Positions 25,877 through 34,774 of a stretch of DNA of 51,793 nucleotides are shown one piece after another; within the stretch, counting starts at the first letter, position 1; each line of letters begins with the position of its first letter. This DNA comes from Candidatus Schekmanbacteria bacterium RIFCSPLOWO2_02_FULL_38_14. Its GTDB lineage: Bacteria; Schekmanbacteria; GWA2-38-11. The stretch spans positions 1 to 51,793 of the forward strand of contig MGDH01000009.1 in the NCBI GenBank assembly GCA_001790855.1. The letters run 5' to 3'. Under the pieces are notes generated by a model, which did not search any database, was not told the origin of the DNA, and was given only the letters and a program-made list of their open reading frames with translations. The translations under genes and the position numbers were made by a program.

Positions 25877-26602
25877 TTACTTCTTCAGCTTATCAAATAC
25901 GACCTTTGCAGTCCCTTTTTCTGTTACAGTTACTTCAGCAATCTGTGTGCCGAGTTTCTCATGCCAAGCCTTTAGCTGGTATTTTCCTGCAGGAATATCC
26001 TTAATTTCAAATATCCCGTTGTCATTTGTTACTGCATAGTAAGGATTTTCAGTTACAACTATATATGCGCTCATCCATGTATGCCCGGCATCGCACTTTA
26101 TATTCATAATTCCAGGCTTTTTCACTTTTTTCTTTATCTTCTGGTCTTTCATTGGAAGCGCAAGGTTAAATGCTGTTTCAGTCTGGTTTAAGTACCCGTG
26201 GGTATTGTGAAGAATCGGGTCGCTGTTAATTATGTTTATTGAACTTCCTGCTACCATTGCCTGAACATGCGGGATATACTGGCAGCTCTGATTATTAATT
26301 GATGCATCCTCTTTTGAAATCTTTTTCCCTTTTTCAATTTTTTCAATTAATACAACTGCATTCTTCACACCGCCGCTTTTTGAAACAATCAGTTCCTCAG
26401 ATGGCTTCTGGCTTCCGCACACATTGTTGTCCTTTGTTACAGGAAGTGAAGCAGTATCGCCTTTGCCTGCAAACTTAACCTCGCCTGCAATTGTTCCGCC
26501 GTCTTTTACATCAGTTTCCTGGTAGGAATAGGAAACTGAAATTCCTAAAAATAATAGAGTTGTTACTATGCTAATGATGCTAAAAATTTTTACTTTGTTC
26601 AT
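25877..26602 (-). CDS. Exported cupredoxin-like protein with carboxypeptidase-regulatory-like end
   Basis: Residues 1-26 are a signal peptide (hydrophobic core, cleavage near SYSYQ). A beta-rich region follows with INSDPILHNTHGYL and NIKCDAGHTWMSAYIVV, presenting His, Cys, His and Met in the order of a type I copper site (C-x3-H-x2-M at the second part). The final 60 residues, NDNGIFEIKDIPAGKYQLKAWHEKLG, form a small beta-sandwich like the carboxypeptidase regulatory domain. It is probably a periplasmic electron carrier, last in the respiratory operon, with AAGGAGGAG before ATG. Similar proteins occur beside cytochrome genes. Copper binding is not proven. Confidence 0.75.
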   Translation of the reverse strand: MNKVKIFSIISIVTTLLFLGISVSYSYQETDVKDGGTIAGEVKFAGKGDTASLPVTKDNNVCGSQKPSEELIVSKSGGVKNAVVLIEKIEKGKKISKEDASINNQSCQYIPHVQAMVAGSSINIINSDPILHNTHGYLNQTETAFNLALPMKDQKIKKKVKKPGIMNIKCDAGHTWMSAYIVVTENPYYAVTNDNGIFEIKDIPAGKYQLKAWHEKLGTQIAEVTVTEKGTAKVVFDKLKK

Positions 26603-26648
26603 AATTTTTTTCTCCTCCTTAAAATTTTAATTGTATCCAACAGAATTT

Positions 26649-26732
26649 GTAGAAACAGACCTTTAGGTCTGTTATTAACGGGTCTAAAGACCCGTTTCTA
26701 CATCTGCGGGGTTAGAAAACCCCGCCTATCGA
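26649..26732. repeat. GTAGAAAC palindrome copy 2 plus a GCGGGG-AGAA-CCCCGCCTATCGA element
   Basis: 26649-26701 is a full 53-bp copy of the GTAGAAACAGACC palindrome. Immediately after it, 26706-26725 is a GCGGGG…CCCCGC hairpin with AGAA in the loop followed by CTATCGA, the same design as at 19081-19107. Both lie in the gap between the cupredoxin and gamma-subunit genes. Confidence 0.88.
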
Positions 26733-26794
26733 TATAAATTTTTATTTCTCTTGAACTCTTGAACCCTCAAATCCTTGAACCATTTACTATATTA

Positions 26795-28384
26795 CTACTC
26801 AATCTTCAAAGTGTACCACGGCGTAACAGCCTTCTGTCCGTTTCTGTCTCCCTGCGCTCCGTTCCACACAGCAAATCCAACAGGAACTTCCTTCCCGGCT
26901 TTAAATTTTGCATCATATTTATATTTTGAATCAAGGCTTCTAACAATAACCACCTTCCATTTTCCATTGTCCCATACACCCCTGCCGTCAACATTCTGTT
27001 CGTCAACGCTCCTTGGAGTGAGTGTGCTGAATCCCTCTGAGTTGAGGTTTTCAACCGGTGATTTTCTCTCTGGAAGTGATGCAAAATTACCTGCTCCCCA
27101 TCCTGTGATATATGTTGGATCTTGCTCTACTACCGCGCTAATAGTCCTAACCGCAGGCTTATTTTTATCTTTTGGATGAAGGGCTTTTGAAAGCTGGTAG
27201 TCATCTGCAACCATCCCTGCGTATGTATCATCAATGTCATTGAATTTTTTCTTGTCTATGTCAAGCTGTCTGTCTGCTCTCCAGAACCAGATATTTACAG
27301 TATTTTCTTCCTTTTCTGTATCAAGCGCGCCCATTGTAAAAAGAGGTTTTCTCTTTGGGTCAACAGGAAACTGAATAGCAGCGCCGTCAGTAAAATCCTG
27401 ATGCCTTGTAAACCTTGCTTCAGGTGTTAAGTCTTCCCACTCAAGCAGGAATGCCATCTTTCTCCCGTTATGAACTGCTTTAACTGACACGCTGTCAACA
27501 CTCTCCTGTCTCTGCCACAGGAGCATAAAAGGCACCTTTTCTGCCCTGACATTTTTCCATACCTTGTCAAAAGGGTCAATACTGATTTTGCCTGCAACTT
27601 TTTTAGCCGTTACACTGCCGCCTCCGGGCTGAACTGCTACCTTTGAACCTGCCAAAGACCTCACATACTGGACAAGCGCCCATCGCTCTTCTTCATTTGC
27701 TGAATCCTCATACGAAGGCATCGGAGTTCCGTCAAGTCCTGAGATAAATCTTAAGTAAATATCAGAATTATTTCCACCACCCTTATAGATTCCTCTTGTA
27801 AAATCATTTGGCGGAGCTGGATAGCCAAGCTCATCCTTTGTTGTCAGGGATGAGGGTCCGTCGCCCTTGCCTTGCTCGCCATGACATTCAAAGCATTTTA
27901 GCTTTGCATATACTTCTTTGCCCTTTGCGACCAAATCTTTGGATGGAGCAGGTTCTTTGGAAACCTTGATTATGCTCTCCGGAGCCTCTGTAATGTTTGC
28001 AATCTTTTTTATGTAATACACAAGCCCCCATCTCTCATTTTCAGTCAGAGCCTTGAAGCTTGGCATTGCTGAACCGGGAAGCCCATTTGTTAAAGTCTTG
28101 AAAATATTTTCATCTGTTGGTGGCTCTCCTGTTGAAGTTGAGCGAATCTTGAATATCCCTTTTACAAGATTGCGCGGTTTGGGAAAAAGAAGATATGCTG
28201 CTGTGCCGTCGCCCTCACCCTTTTCGCCGTGACACACAACACACTCCCTTTTAAATGTATCCTCCCCCTTGCTCACAATCTCTGGTGTCTGTTTGGGCTG
28301 AGCTGCCTGCGCAGTCCAGCTCAACGCCGCAATAAAAACTGTTAAACCGACTACGGCACTGAGTAAAAACTTTTTAATTCTCAT
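26795..28384 (-). CDS. NXR/DMSO reductase type II gamma-like heme b subunit fused to two cytochrome c domains
   Basis: A signal peptide (1-28, ending AQA) exports it. Two monoheme class I cytochrome c domains follow: CVVCH (48-52) with distal Met in GSAMPSF (about 107), and CFECH (164-168) with GTPMPSY. From about residue 260 to the end comes a domain like the heme b gamma subunit of ethylbenzene dehydrogenase, NXR and selenate/chlorate reductases (FMLLWQRQESVDSVSVKAVHNGRKMAFLLEWED...). Known gamma subunits are about 215-320 residues; here one polypeptide of 529 holds the gamma domain and two hemes. It probably relays electrons between NxrB and periplasmic carriers. AAGGAGG precedes ATG. It follows the chaperone gene on the same strand. 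Confidence 0.85.
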   Translation of the reverse strand: MRIKKFLLSAVVGLTVFIAALSWTAQAAQPKQTPEIVSKGEDTFKRECVVCHGEKGEGDGTAAYLLFPKPRNLVKGIFKIRSTSTGEPPTDENIFKTLTNGLPGSAMPSFKALTENERWGLVYYIKKIANITEAPESIIKVSKEPAPSKDLVAKGKEVYAKLKCFECHGEQGKGDGPSSLTTKDELGYPAPPNDFTRGIYKGGGNNSDIYLRFISGLDGTPMPSYEDSANEEERWALVQYVRSLAGSKVAVQPGGGSVTAKKVAGKISIDPFDKVWKNVRAEKVPFMLLWQRQESVDSVSVKAVHNGRKMAFLLEWEDLTPEARFTRHQDFTDGAAIQFPVDPKRKPLFTMGALDTEKEENTVNIWFWRADRQLDIDKKKFNDIDDTYAGMVADDYQLSKALHPKDKNKPAVRTISAVVEQDPTYITGWGAGNFASLPERKSPVENLNSEGFSTLTPRSVDEQNVDGRGVWDNGKWKVVIVRSLDSKYKYDAKFKAGKEVPVGFAVWNGAQGDRNGQKAVTPWYTLKIE

Positions 28385-28503
28385 TTCTACCTCCTTAAAA
28401 AATCTTTAAACAATCTTTTAAAAGGGTTCAATAGATTGAACCCCTGCATTAATTTATCTCTGGCTTCAGAACTAAATATTCAATCTGCAATCCGCAATCA
28501 AAT

Positions 28504-29265
28504 CTAAGCTTCTACCTCTCCTATGTCCCCTCCGCCGCAAAGAGCGCAGGCATCATCATCAAAATCCTTGAAAGAACCCAATTTCTTAATCTCCTCTGGT
28601 TCAATTTTAAAGAAATCAATCTCAGAGCGCATAAAATTACCAGTCAACTCAGCAAGTAATTTGTAAAACCCTTTTCCTGCCTTTTCTCCTAAAAGTTTTG
28701 TAAACAGAGGAACCCATATGCCTAAATGGTCTTTCAAAAATTTTTTCTGCGCATCTTTGCAGATATCGCTTTCCTCTGCTCTGCTGTTCTCCCTCGCATA
28801 GTTTTCCTTAAAAATAAGAAAGTACATAAACTCTAACTCAATGCTTATATGGTCATGTCTTTCCTTTGCCTTGTCAGAAGCTTCAAGTCCAAATGCCTTA
28901 TAAAACCCTGCTATATCACCAAGCCCCTGACTTTTCTGGAACACATGGGACTTGCCGTATTCTGTTTCATAGGGCGGGCATTCATTTGAAACCGAATGGC
29001 CAAATATCCTTGAAAACTCTGACTGCATATTTTCAAGAGAAATGTTTCTAACAGAACAAGCCAAAGAATTTATAAGGTCTGAAACCTCTCTCTCATGAAT
29101 ATTGGCAAGAGAAGCAAAGCAGGAATTTAATTCCTCTGCAAAGCCCTCTTCTCTCAGAGATGAATACAAATCCTCCTCAGGATATATAAATGCTCGGGAA
29201 AGAAACTGGTATGCATTCATCCTGGCAGGATTTACTTCTTTTTCTTTTAAGTCTGTTTGTTCCAT
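28504..29265 (-). CDS. TorD/NarJ-type molybdoenzyme maturation chaperone
   Basis: All-helical cytoplasmic chaperone for Tat-exported molybdoenzymes. Recognised by NAYQFLSRAFIYPEEDLY near the N-terminus, the family motif CPPYETEYG (near residue 113), and DHISIELEFMYFLIFKE followed by KKFLKDHLGIWVPLFTKLL. Its 253 residues are typical. It lies between nxrB and the gamma-subunit gene, the same place as NarJ/NxrD-like genes. It probably holds the NxrA-like precursor until cofactor insertion. AAGAGG precedes the ATG. Confidence 0.88.
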   Translation of the reverse strand: MEQTDLKEKEVNPARMNAYQFLSRAFIYPEEDLYSSLREEGFAEELNSCFASLANIHEREVSDLINSLACSVRNISLENMQSEFSRIFGHSVSNECPPYETEYGKSHVFQKSQGLGDIAGFYKAFGLEASDKAKERHDHISIELEFMYFLIFKENYARENSRAEESDICKDAQKKFLKDHLGIWVPLFTKLLGEKAGKGFYKLLAELTGNFMRSEIDFFKIEPEEIKKLGSFKDFDDDACALCGGGDIGEVEA

Positions 29266-29310
29266 CTATCTTACCTCTTAATAGGTATAAGTTATTTCCT
29301 TTAAGATTCT

Positions 29311-29363
29311 GTAGAAACAGACCTTTAGGTCTGTTATTAACTGGTCTAAAGACCAGTTTCTAC
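29311..29363. repeat. 53-bp GTAGAAACAGACC palindromic repeat, copy 3
   Basis: Third full copy, between nxrB and the chaperone gene, differing at the second arm (GGTCTAAAGACC retained, flanks compensatory, so pairing is preserved). It may act as an intercistronic hairpin in the operon. Confidence 0.9.
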
Positions 29364-29385
29364 AATAACCAATAGTCTATTTACC

Positions 29386-30657
29386 TCAGATTGAGTTCGC
29401 ATGTTTATCAGGCCTTTCATAGAAAGGTTCCTCAACAGTTGTTCTTATAACTTCCTCTCCGTTCTTTCCAAACCCGATTACTGTATCATTGAACATTTCC
29501 CACTTCTTACCGTTGATGGTTGTCTCATAGACCTTTTTGCCTTCTTCAATCTTGTAGCTATAAATAATCTTCTGTGTTGTCCTAAAAAGTTGAAGTACTG
29601 CAAGAAGCTCTCTTGATGGTGCTGAATATTTTTCAATTGCCTCATCAACACCAGGACCAAACATCTGCCTTAAATAGTCTCTTGGCACCCATCTTGGCGG
29701 AATATAATATCCGTTTGGCTGTGTTCCAAATGTAGGACAAAGAGGAAGCGCAACCTTTTCAACCTTAATAAGGTAATATAAAGGATGGTTTTTGTCTTCT
29801 TTCCAACTTCCATCCGGGTTGAGCTTTACAAGTCCCTGCATCCTTATCTTGCCGACACATGCTGCCATGCACCTTGTTTCTGTAGGAACATTTCCTGTTA
29901 ACGGGTCTTTGCCTTCAATCCTTGGATAGCAGGCAATGCACTTTTCAGAAACCCTTGATGAAGCTCTGAACATTGGTTTCTTGTAAGGACACCCCTCAAC
30001 GCATTTCCTGTATCCTCTGCATCTTGACTGGTCAATGAGAACTATCCCGTCCTCAGGACGCTTGTAAATTGCCTTTCTCGGACACGCAGCAACACATGCA
30101 GGATGCGAACAGTGGTTGCACAGCCTCTGAAGGTAGAAAAACCATGTTCCATGCTCAGGAAGTTTTACTCCTTCACTGTGCATTTTATTAGGCTCGCCCT
30201 TTATCCCCTTTGCAGTATCTTCATAAATGTTTGGAGCACTCCATTCCTCGTCATTTGGAATATAACCAACTGCCCTCTGTCCCCCTTCAGGACCATATTT
30301 CTTAAGCGCTGCCTCAAACACAGTCATTCCGCCAAATTCGCCGTAAGGTTTGCCTGCTCCGTCTTTTTTGGATGAATCCCAAACCTGTCCTCCGGGATTT
30401 ATCTGCTCAATAATCTGCATCAATTTCATGTCCCAGAATTGCGGGTATCCGCCGTATGGCTTTGACTCAACATTGTTCCACCACATAAATTCCTGTCCCT
30501 TTGAAAATGTCCATGTTGACTTACATGCCATTGTGCAGGTCTGGCAGGCAATGCAGCGATTAATGTTAAACACAAAGGCAAACTGCTCTGCGGGATATCC
30601 GGCTTCATAAGGATATTCCATATCCCTTCCTAATTGCCAGTTATATACTTGCGCCAT
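29386..30657 (-). CDS. nxrB: NxrB/NarH-type iron-sulfur subunit
   Basis: Electron-transfer subunit with four clusters. Cysteine groups: C35-x2-C38-x2-C41-x3-C45; C180-x2-C183-x4-C188-x3-C192; C213-x5-C219-x3-C223; and C240, C243, C263, C267. In NarH the third group includes Trp in CRGWRMC, making a 3Fe-4S cluster; here it is CRGYRKC. The N-terminal stretch FVFNINRCIACQTCTMACK and WWNNVESKPYGGYP resemble NxrB of Nitrospira and anammox bacteria more than NarH. No signal peptide, so it is probably carried through Tat with the alpha subunit. Length 423 is typical. AAGGAG before ATG. The 75-base gap to nxrA holds a palindrome. Confidence 0.93.
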   Translation of the reverse strand: MAQVYNWQLGRDMEYPYEAGYPAEQFAFVFNINRCIACQTCTMACKSTWTFSKGQEFMWWNNVESKPYGGYPQFWDMKLMQIIEQINPGGQVWDSSKKDGAGKPYGEFGGMTVFEAALKKYGPEGGQRAVGYIPNDEEWSAPNIYEDTAKGIKGEPNKMHSEGVKLPEHGTWFFYLQRLCNHCSHPACVAACPRKAIYKRPEDGIVLIDQSRCRGYRKCVEGCPYKKPMFRASSRVSEKCIACYPRIEGKDPLTGNVPTETRCMAACVGKIRMQGLVKLNPDGSWKEDKNHPLYYLIKVEKVALPLCPTFGTQPNGYYIPPRWVPRDYLRQMFGPGVDEAIEKYSAPSRELLAVLQLFRTTQKIIYSYKIEEGKKVYETTINGKKWEMFNDTVIGFGKNGEEVIRTTVEEPFYERPDKHANSI

Positions 30658-30681
30658 TTATTTTCTCCTTAATGTTTTATC

Positions 30682-30726
30682 AAATCCCCCTTAACCCCCC
30701 TTTTCTAAAGGGGGGATGGGGGGATT
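30682..30726. repeat. AAATCCCCC…GGGGGATT palindromic repeat, copy 1
   Basis: A 45-bp GC-rich palindrome: AAATCCCCCTTAACCCCCCT pairing with AGGGGGGATGGGGGGATT. It lies in the nxrA-nxrB gap. A second copy is at 49977-50021. It is a dispersed repeat that could act as an RNA hairpin. Confidence 0.88.
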
Positions 30727-30732
30727 ATGGGA

Positions 30733-33700
30733 TTAAGATTTTTTTACCTTAACGATTTCACCATTTAGATAGCTTTTCATATACTCGCTTTCATTACCTG
30801 GTGTATATCCTGTTGTTGCAGGTCTCCAGATTCCCTTGCCGCCAAGACCGCCATCTTCAGCCTTGCTTATCTTGACAAGAGTCTCTTTTGGCACTGTGTT
30901 GACTGCGTGGTTATCTGCCTCGCCGCCAAACACAAAACCCATAAAGGTTTTTGTCTTATGGAATAGAGAATCTGTCTGGTGCATTGGCATATGCCAGTTT
31001 CTTGTAAGCGCCTGATGCGAGCCGTAGCGGAAAGTTGACTGATAGCCGGTATCTGCTGAAAGCGCTCTTCCATCTTCCCTTGTCTCGTGCGCTTTGACAG
31101 TTTTCTCGGTTGCTATAAAAGCTGAATGTTTCATCATTATCACATTGTATGGGTAAGCAGGATTGTACTTAACCCTTATCATAAGCCTTGAAACCTTGTA
31201 GAACGGGTCATCCGGCTTCCAGTCTCTGTAAGGCCTGTCCATTGGATTAGCATCAATATATGCATAGTCTCCGTCATTTAAGCCAAGGTCTCTTGCCGCT
31301 TCTGGATTAATATGCATCTGACGCTCGCCAACTCCGGGTGTCCTTTTATCCATTCTGTAGGGGTCGCCAAAGTTTGAATCCCAGATTAAGTTCCAGTCAG
31401 TAACAGCCCATGAAGAGTGAACTGTATGACGTGTCTTTGGAGTCATGCAGTAAAACTTGTAGCCTTTTTCCCAGAGTGGGTTCTTTGATTTTTTTACCTC
31501 ACTCCAAGGCATTTTAATATTTCTTACAGTTCTCTCATCCCAGTGCATTGCATCAGGGGAAAGTCCATAGTCATCAGGCCTGATATATGGGTTTGAACTG
31601 ACAATTACATTTGGAAGATATGGAGTCCCTTCTGGTCCTTCGCGGTGAACTACAAAATTCTCACCGTATTCAATTGCCTCTGGTATATCACAGTAGGCAT
31701 GCAACCTTCCAGTATCAGTATAGAATGGAATGCTGTCAGTTACCTGTTCATAGAACGGATTGCGGGGATATGTGCGGAAAAGCATCAGGGCTACGCCCGG
31801 CTCTCCGTATTTTCCTGACATGATGTCTTCAAGCTTGTAGCCTGCTGTTGTTGTTGAAGAGTCAAGCAGGCGCTGGATATAGACATCGCGGTTTCCTTCA
31901 AGAACAAACTTCCAGTAATCTGCAAAACGTTTATCATTAAGAATCTCTCCAAGCCTCTTGGCTATCGTTGCAAGTATGTCTACATCATCTTTGGTATCAT
32001 AAAGGGGTTTAATACCACCCTTCCATATCTGCAGGAACGGGTTTGAGCATGAAGCTGTTATTTCATTCCCCTCAAATTCCATCCATGAGTTTGCAGGCAG
32101 AGCAAAGTCTGCATATTCAATTGATGCTGTCATCTCAATATCCTGCGAAATTATCAACTCAACTTTTGGGTCAACATTTTTAAGCATGTCATACACATGC
32201 TTTGCGTTGTTGATAAGGTTGACGTTTGTAAAATACATCACCTTTGTAGGAGTTGGCATGTGAGTTTGCCCGGTAAAAACCTTTCTGCCGTATTTTGGTG
32301 TATTAACAATCAGCGGCTTATCGCCGTGGTTCCAGTATGCAGGCTCCTCGTCCTTTGTATATGCATGTGCGTGTATATCTTTTCCCTTTGCATTCGGGTC
32401 TAAGTTAACTTCAAACGGGTCTTCTGCAACCCATCCCTTGAAACCCGGTCCACTCCATGCAGAACCCTGAAACAATGCTGATTTATAATTACCAGCCCAT
32501 GTATGCGAACCTGAGCCCTTTACTCCAATGTTGCCTGTTAGCATTAATGGAAGGTATGTTGCGCGGTTGTGGAGTGTTGCATGGAACCAGTGGTTGATTC
32601 CCTCACCATAATGGATTGCAACAGGTTTGATTGTTGCAATGTCTTTTGCAAGCTGTTCAATAAGATTTTTTGGAGCGCGTGTGATTTCGGCAACTGTGTC
32701 AATATCATAATCTTTGAGATGTATTTTGTACATTTCCCAAAGTGTCATAACCTCAACCTTTTCGCCGTTGGCAAGCTTTATAGTGCCTTTGTATCCCAAG
32801 TCAGGGTCAATCCCCTTTGCAGTCATTTTATCACCAATCTCATCACGTGTAATTGCCTTGAGCTTCTTGGTTTTTGCATCAAAGACAACAAAGTCGCCAA
32901 GCTTTTCATACTGTTCTTTTTTAAGTCCCTGAATTTTGAAGCTTGCGCCATTTGGGTCAATCACTGATTTATAACCCTTGAATACTTCGTGAGCTCTTAA
33001 TCTCTTGAGGTTATCAGTTCTCACAAGAAGAGGAAAATCAGTAAACTTCTTAACAAACGGTTCATCATAGAGGTTGTTGTCCATCAAATACTTGCTTATT
33101 CCAAGAAAGATTGATGTATCAGAAATGCCAGGACGCACTGGTATCCAGTAATCTGCTTTTGTTGCAGGCGGATTATACTCAGGAGCTATAACTACTATTT
33201 TTGCACCTCTTTCCATAGTCTCAATAAACCAGTGGGACTCAGGCATCTTGTTTTCAACCATATTTTTTCCCACCTGAATATGGAGTTTAGAGAAACGGAG
33301 ATCATTGAGGTCTATTTCTGAAGCCTGAAGGCCATGAACATAAGGATGCCCGGGCGCCTGATCACCGTGCCATGTATAGTTTGACCATGCTCTTCCCCCA
33401 AGTGCGTGTTCGTGGTCAACCTTTCTTAAGTTTGCGTCAAGAAGCGCAAGGGTGTTTGAAAGGCGGTACATGCCGTATTTGCCGATTACGCCTAAAAGCC
33501 CCATTCCGCCGCGCAGTTTAAATGTCCTTGTCCCAGCACCCCTCATTTCCTGAACCATCTCAGGCTCATAGCCCTGAGCCAAAAGTTTTTTTGCTCCTTC
33601 CTCGCCGTTGTAACGTTCTGCAATATTGATAAACCCACGCGCAATATAATCTACAGCCTTGTCCCATGAAAGTCTTACAAATTCATCAGTCCCGCGTGAG

Positions 33701-34185
33701 TCAAATTTATACTTCTTTTTGTTCTCCTCTGTAAGTTCAGGAAAACCCTCATCAGCCCATTGCTTCCATCCCTTTCTCACAATAGGATATTTCAATCTGT
33801 AAGGACCATAGACCCTTCTGTGGAAAGTGAACCCCTTCAAACACCCTCTTGGACCCCAGTTAGGGGTTGCCTTGTTGCCATAGAGATCTGCATAATCTTT
33901 TACATCATAGTTCTGCTCAGACCTCATCACCACGCCGTTTCTCACAAAAGCCTTCAGACGACAGGCATGCGTGTCGTTTGGCGAGCATACATATGTGAAA
34001 GTGCTGTCATAACGATACTGGTCCCTGTAGATTTTTTCCCAGTCCCTTGGCGGATAGGACTGGAGAGGATTGTCAATCGCCACAACAGGCTGCAGCATTT
34101 CAAGCGCAAGACCATCCTTGGCAAATACTGCAACAGTTCCTGCCGCCGCTGTGGTTTTTAAAAACCTTCTCCTGCTAAATCCCAT
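30733..34185 (-). CDS. nxrA: Periplasmic NxrA-type molybdoenzyme alpha subunit (nitrite oxidoreductase/nitrate reductase-like)
   Basis: Type II DMSO reductase family catalytic subunit with Mo-bis-MGD, oxidising nitrite or reducing nitrate. A Tat signal, SRRRFLK (4-10), sends it to the periplasm, as in Nitrospira and anammox NXR and unlike cytoplasmic NarG. The N-terminal cluster site reads C67-x3-D71-x3-C75 with Cys115 later, an Asp where NarG has Cys. The presumed Mo ligand is Asp275 in YTWHGDQAPGHP. The 1150 residues equal NXR length; selenate, chlorate and perchlorate reductases are about 910-930. WEKIYRDQYRYDSTFTYVC strongly resembles NxrA. AAGGAGG precedes ATG. Whether it runs as nitrate reductase or nitrite oxidase cannot be told. 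Confidence 0.92.
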   Translation of the reverse strand: MGFSRRRFLKTTAAAGTVAVFAKDGLALEMLQPVVAIDNPLQSYPPRDWEKIYRDQYRYDSTFTYVCSPNDTHACRLKAFVRNGVVMRSEQNYDVKDYADLYGNKATPNWGPRGCLKGFTFHRRVYGPYRLKYPIVRKGWKQWADEGFPELTEENKKKYKFDSRGTDEFVRLSWDKAVDYIARGFINIAERYNGEEGAKKLLAQGYEPEMVQEMRGAGTRTFKLRGGMGLLGVIGKYGMYRLSNTLALLDANLRKVDHEHALGGRAWSNYTWHGDQAPGHPYVHGLQASEIDLNDLRFSKLHIQVGKNMVENKMPESHWFIETMERGAKIVVIAPEYNPPATKADYWIPVRPGISDTSIFLGISKYLMDNNLYDEPFVKKFTDFPLLVRTDNLKRLRAHEVFKGYKSVIDPNGASFKIQGLKKEQYEKLGDFVVFDAKTKKLKAITRDEIGDKMTAKGIDPDLGYKGTIKLANGEKVEVMTLWEMYKIHLKDYDIDTVAEITRAPKNLIEQLAKDIATIKPVAIHYGEGINHWFHATLHNRATYLPLMLTGNIGVKGSGSHTWAGNYKSALFQGSAWSGPGFKGWVAEDPFEVNLDPNAKGKDIHAHAYTKDEEPAYWNHGDKPLIVNTPKYGRKVFTGQTHMPTPTKVMYFTNVNLINNAKHVYDMLKNVDPKVELIISQDIEMTASIEYADFALPANSWMEFEGNEITASCSNPFLQIWKGGIKPLYDTKDDVDILATIAKRLGEILNDKRFADYWKFVLEGNRDVYIQRLLDSSTTTAGYKLEDIMSGKYGEPGVALMLFRTYPRNPFYEQVTDSIPFYTDTGRLHAYCDIPEAIEYGENFVVHREGPEGTPYLPNVIVSSNPYIRPDDYGLSPDAMHWDERTVRNIKMPWSEVKKSKNPLWEKGYKFYCMTPKTRHTVHSSWAVTDWNLIWDSNFGDPYRMDKRTPGVGERQMHINPEAARDLGLNDGDYAYIDANPMDRPYRDWKPDDPFYKVSRLMIRVKYNPAYPYNVIMMKHSAFIATEKTVKAHETREDGRALSADTGYQSTFRYGSHQALTRNWHMPMHQTDSLFHKTKTFMGFVFGGEADNHAVNTVPKETLVKISKAEDGGLGGKGIWRPATTGYTPGNESEYMKSYLNGEIVKVKKS

Positions 34186-34206
34186 AAATTCTACCTCCTT
34201 TTCTAT

Positions 34207-34728
34207 CTATAATTCCTTTAATAAAGAAACTCTTTTGGGGAAAACCTTTATAAAAGCTTTTCCGTTTAACATAAAACAAACATTCTCGCAAATTCCACAG
34301 CCAACACACTTCTCATGGACAACAACAGGCTTGAAATCGTCAAGAACTATAGCCTCATCCATGAAAGGGCACTTAATATAGCACATTCTGCAATCCATTC
34401 CTGACCATGCAGAACATCTTTCCTTATCTATTTCTGCCATACCTATTTTGTTTTTTTCATCTGTCTTCACGAGGTTCAAAGCACCGTTTTCGCAAGCACT
34501 TCTGCATGGAAATTCTTTGCATAAATAGCATGGAGTGTTTTCAGGCATAATGCAGGGGTATTTATTTACAAGCTTTATGCTTTGATGAGGACAGGCTTGC
34601 ACGCATTTACCGCACCCCTTGCATATTTTCTGAAAAACCCCCTCTTCGACTGCGCCCGGAGGCCTGATACAGTTTTCATCTTTTGTTACTGTCCTCGTTG
34701 CCAATCTAAAAAATTCTCTTCTATTCAT
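34207..34728 (-). CDS. 4Fe-4S ferredoxin-type protein (NapF/NapG-like), four clusters
   Basis: Sixteen or more cysteines in ferredoxin patterns: CKGCGKCVQACP, CYLCKEFPCRSAC, CSAWSGMDCRMCYIKCP and CVGCGICENVC. The middle two are irregular, as in NapF/NapG/MauM. It opens MNRREFFRLATR, a degenerate twin-arginine-like start (NRREFFR), so export is possible but uncertain. 173 residues, 22 bases upstream of nxrA, with good ribosome site (AAAAGGGG). It could take part in electron transfer to, or in maturation of, the molybdoenzyme, as NapF does in the nitrate reductase system. Confidence 0.82.
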   Translation of the reverse strand: MNRREFFRLATRTVTKDENCIRPPGAVEEGVFQKICKGCGKCVQACPHQSIKLVNKYPCIMPENTPCYLCKEFPCRSACENGALNLVKTDEKNKIGMAEIDKERCSAWSGMDCRMCYIKCPFMDEAIVLDDFKPVVVHEKCVGCGICENVCFMLNGKAFIKVFPKRVSLLKEL

Positions 34729-34774
34729 AACCCCTTTTAAATTTTAAGTTTTGATTTTTTATTTTTGAACTTCC

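Noticed and set aside
32569-32967. 132-codon frame antisense to nxrA
   Set aside because: Shadow of a clearly coding strand.
30733-34185. Selenate, chlorate or perchlorate reductase, or ethylbenzene dehydrogenase alpha subunit
   Set aside because: Those are about 910-980 residues; this 1150-residue protein and its IYRDQYRYDSTFTYVCSPND segment fit NXR-type. Still, substrate is unproven.
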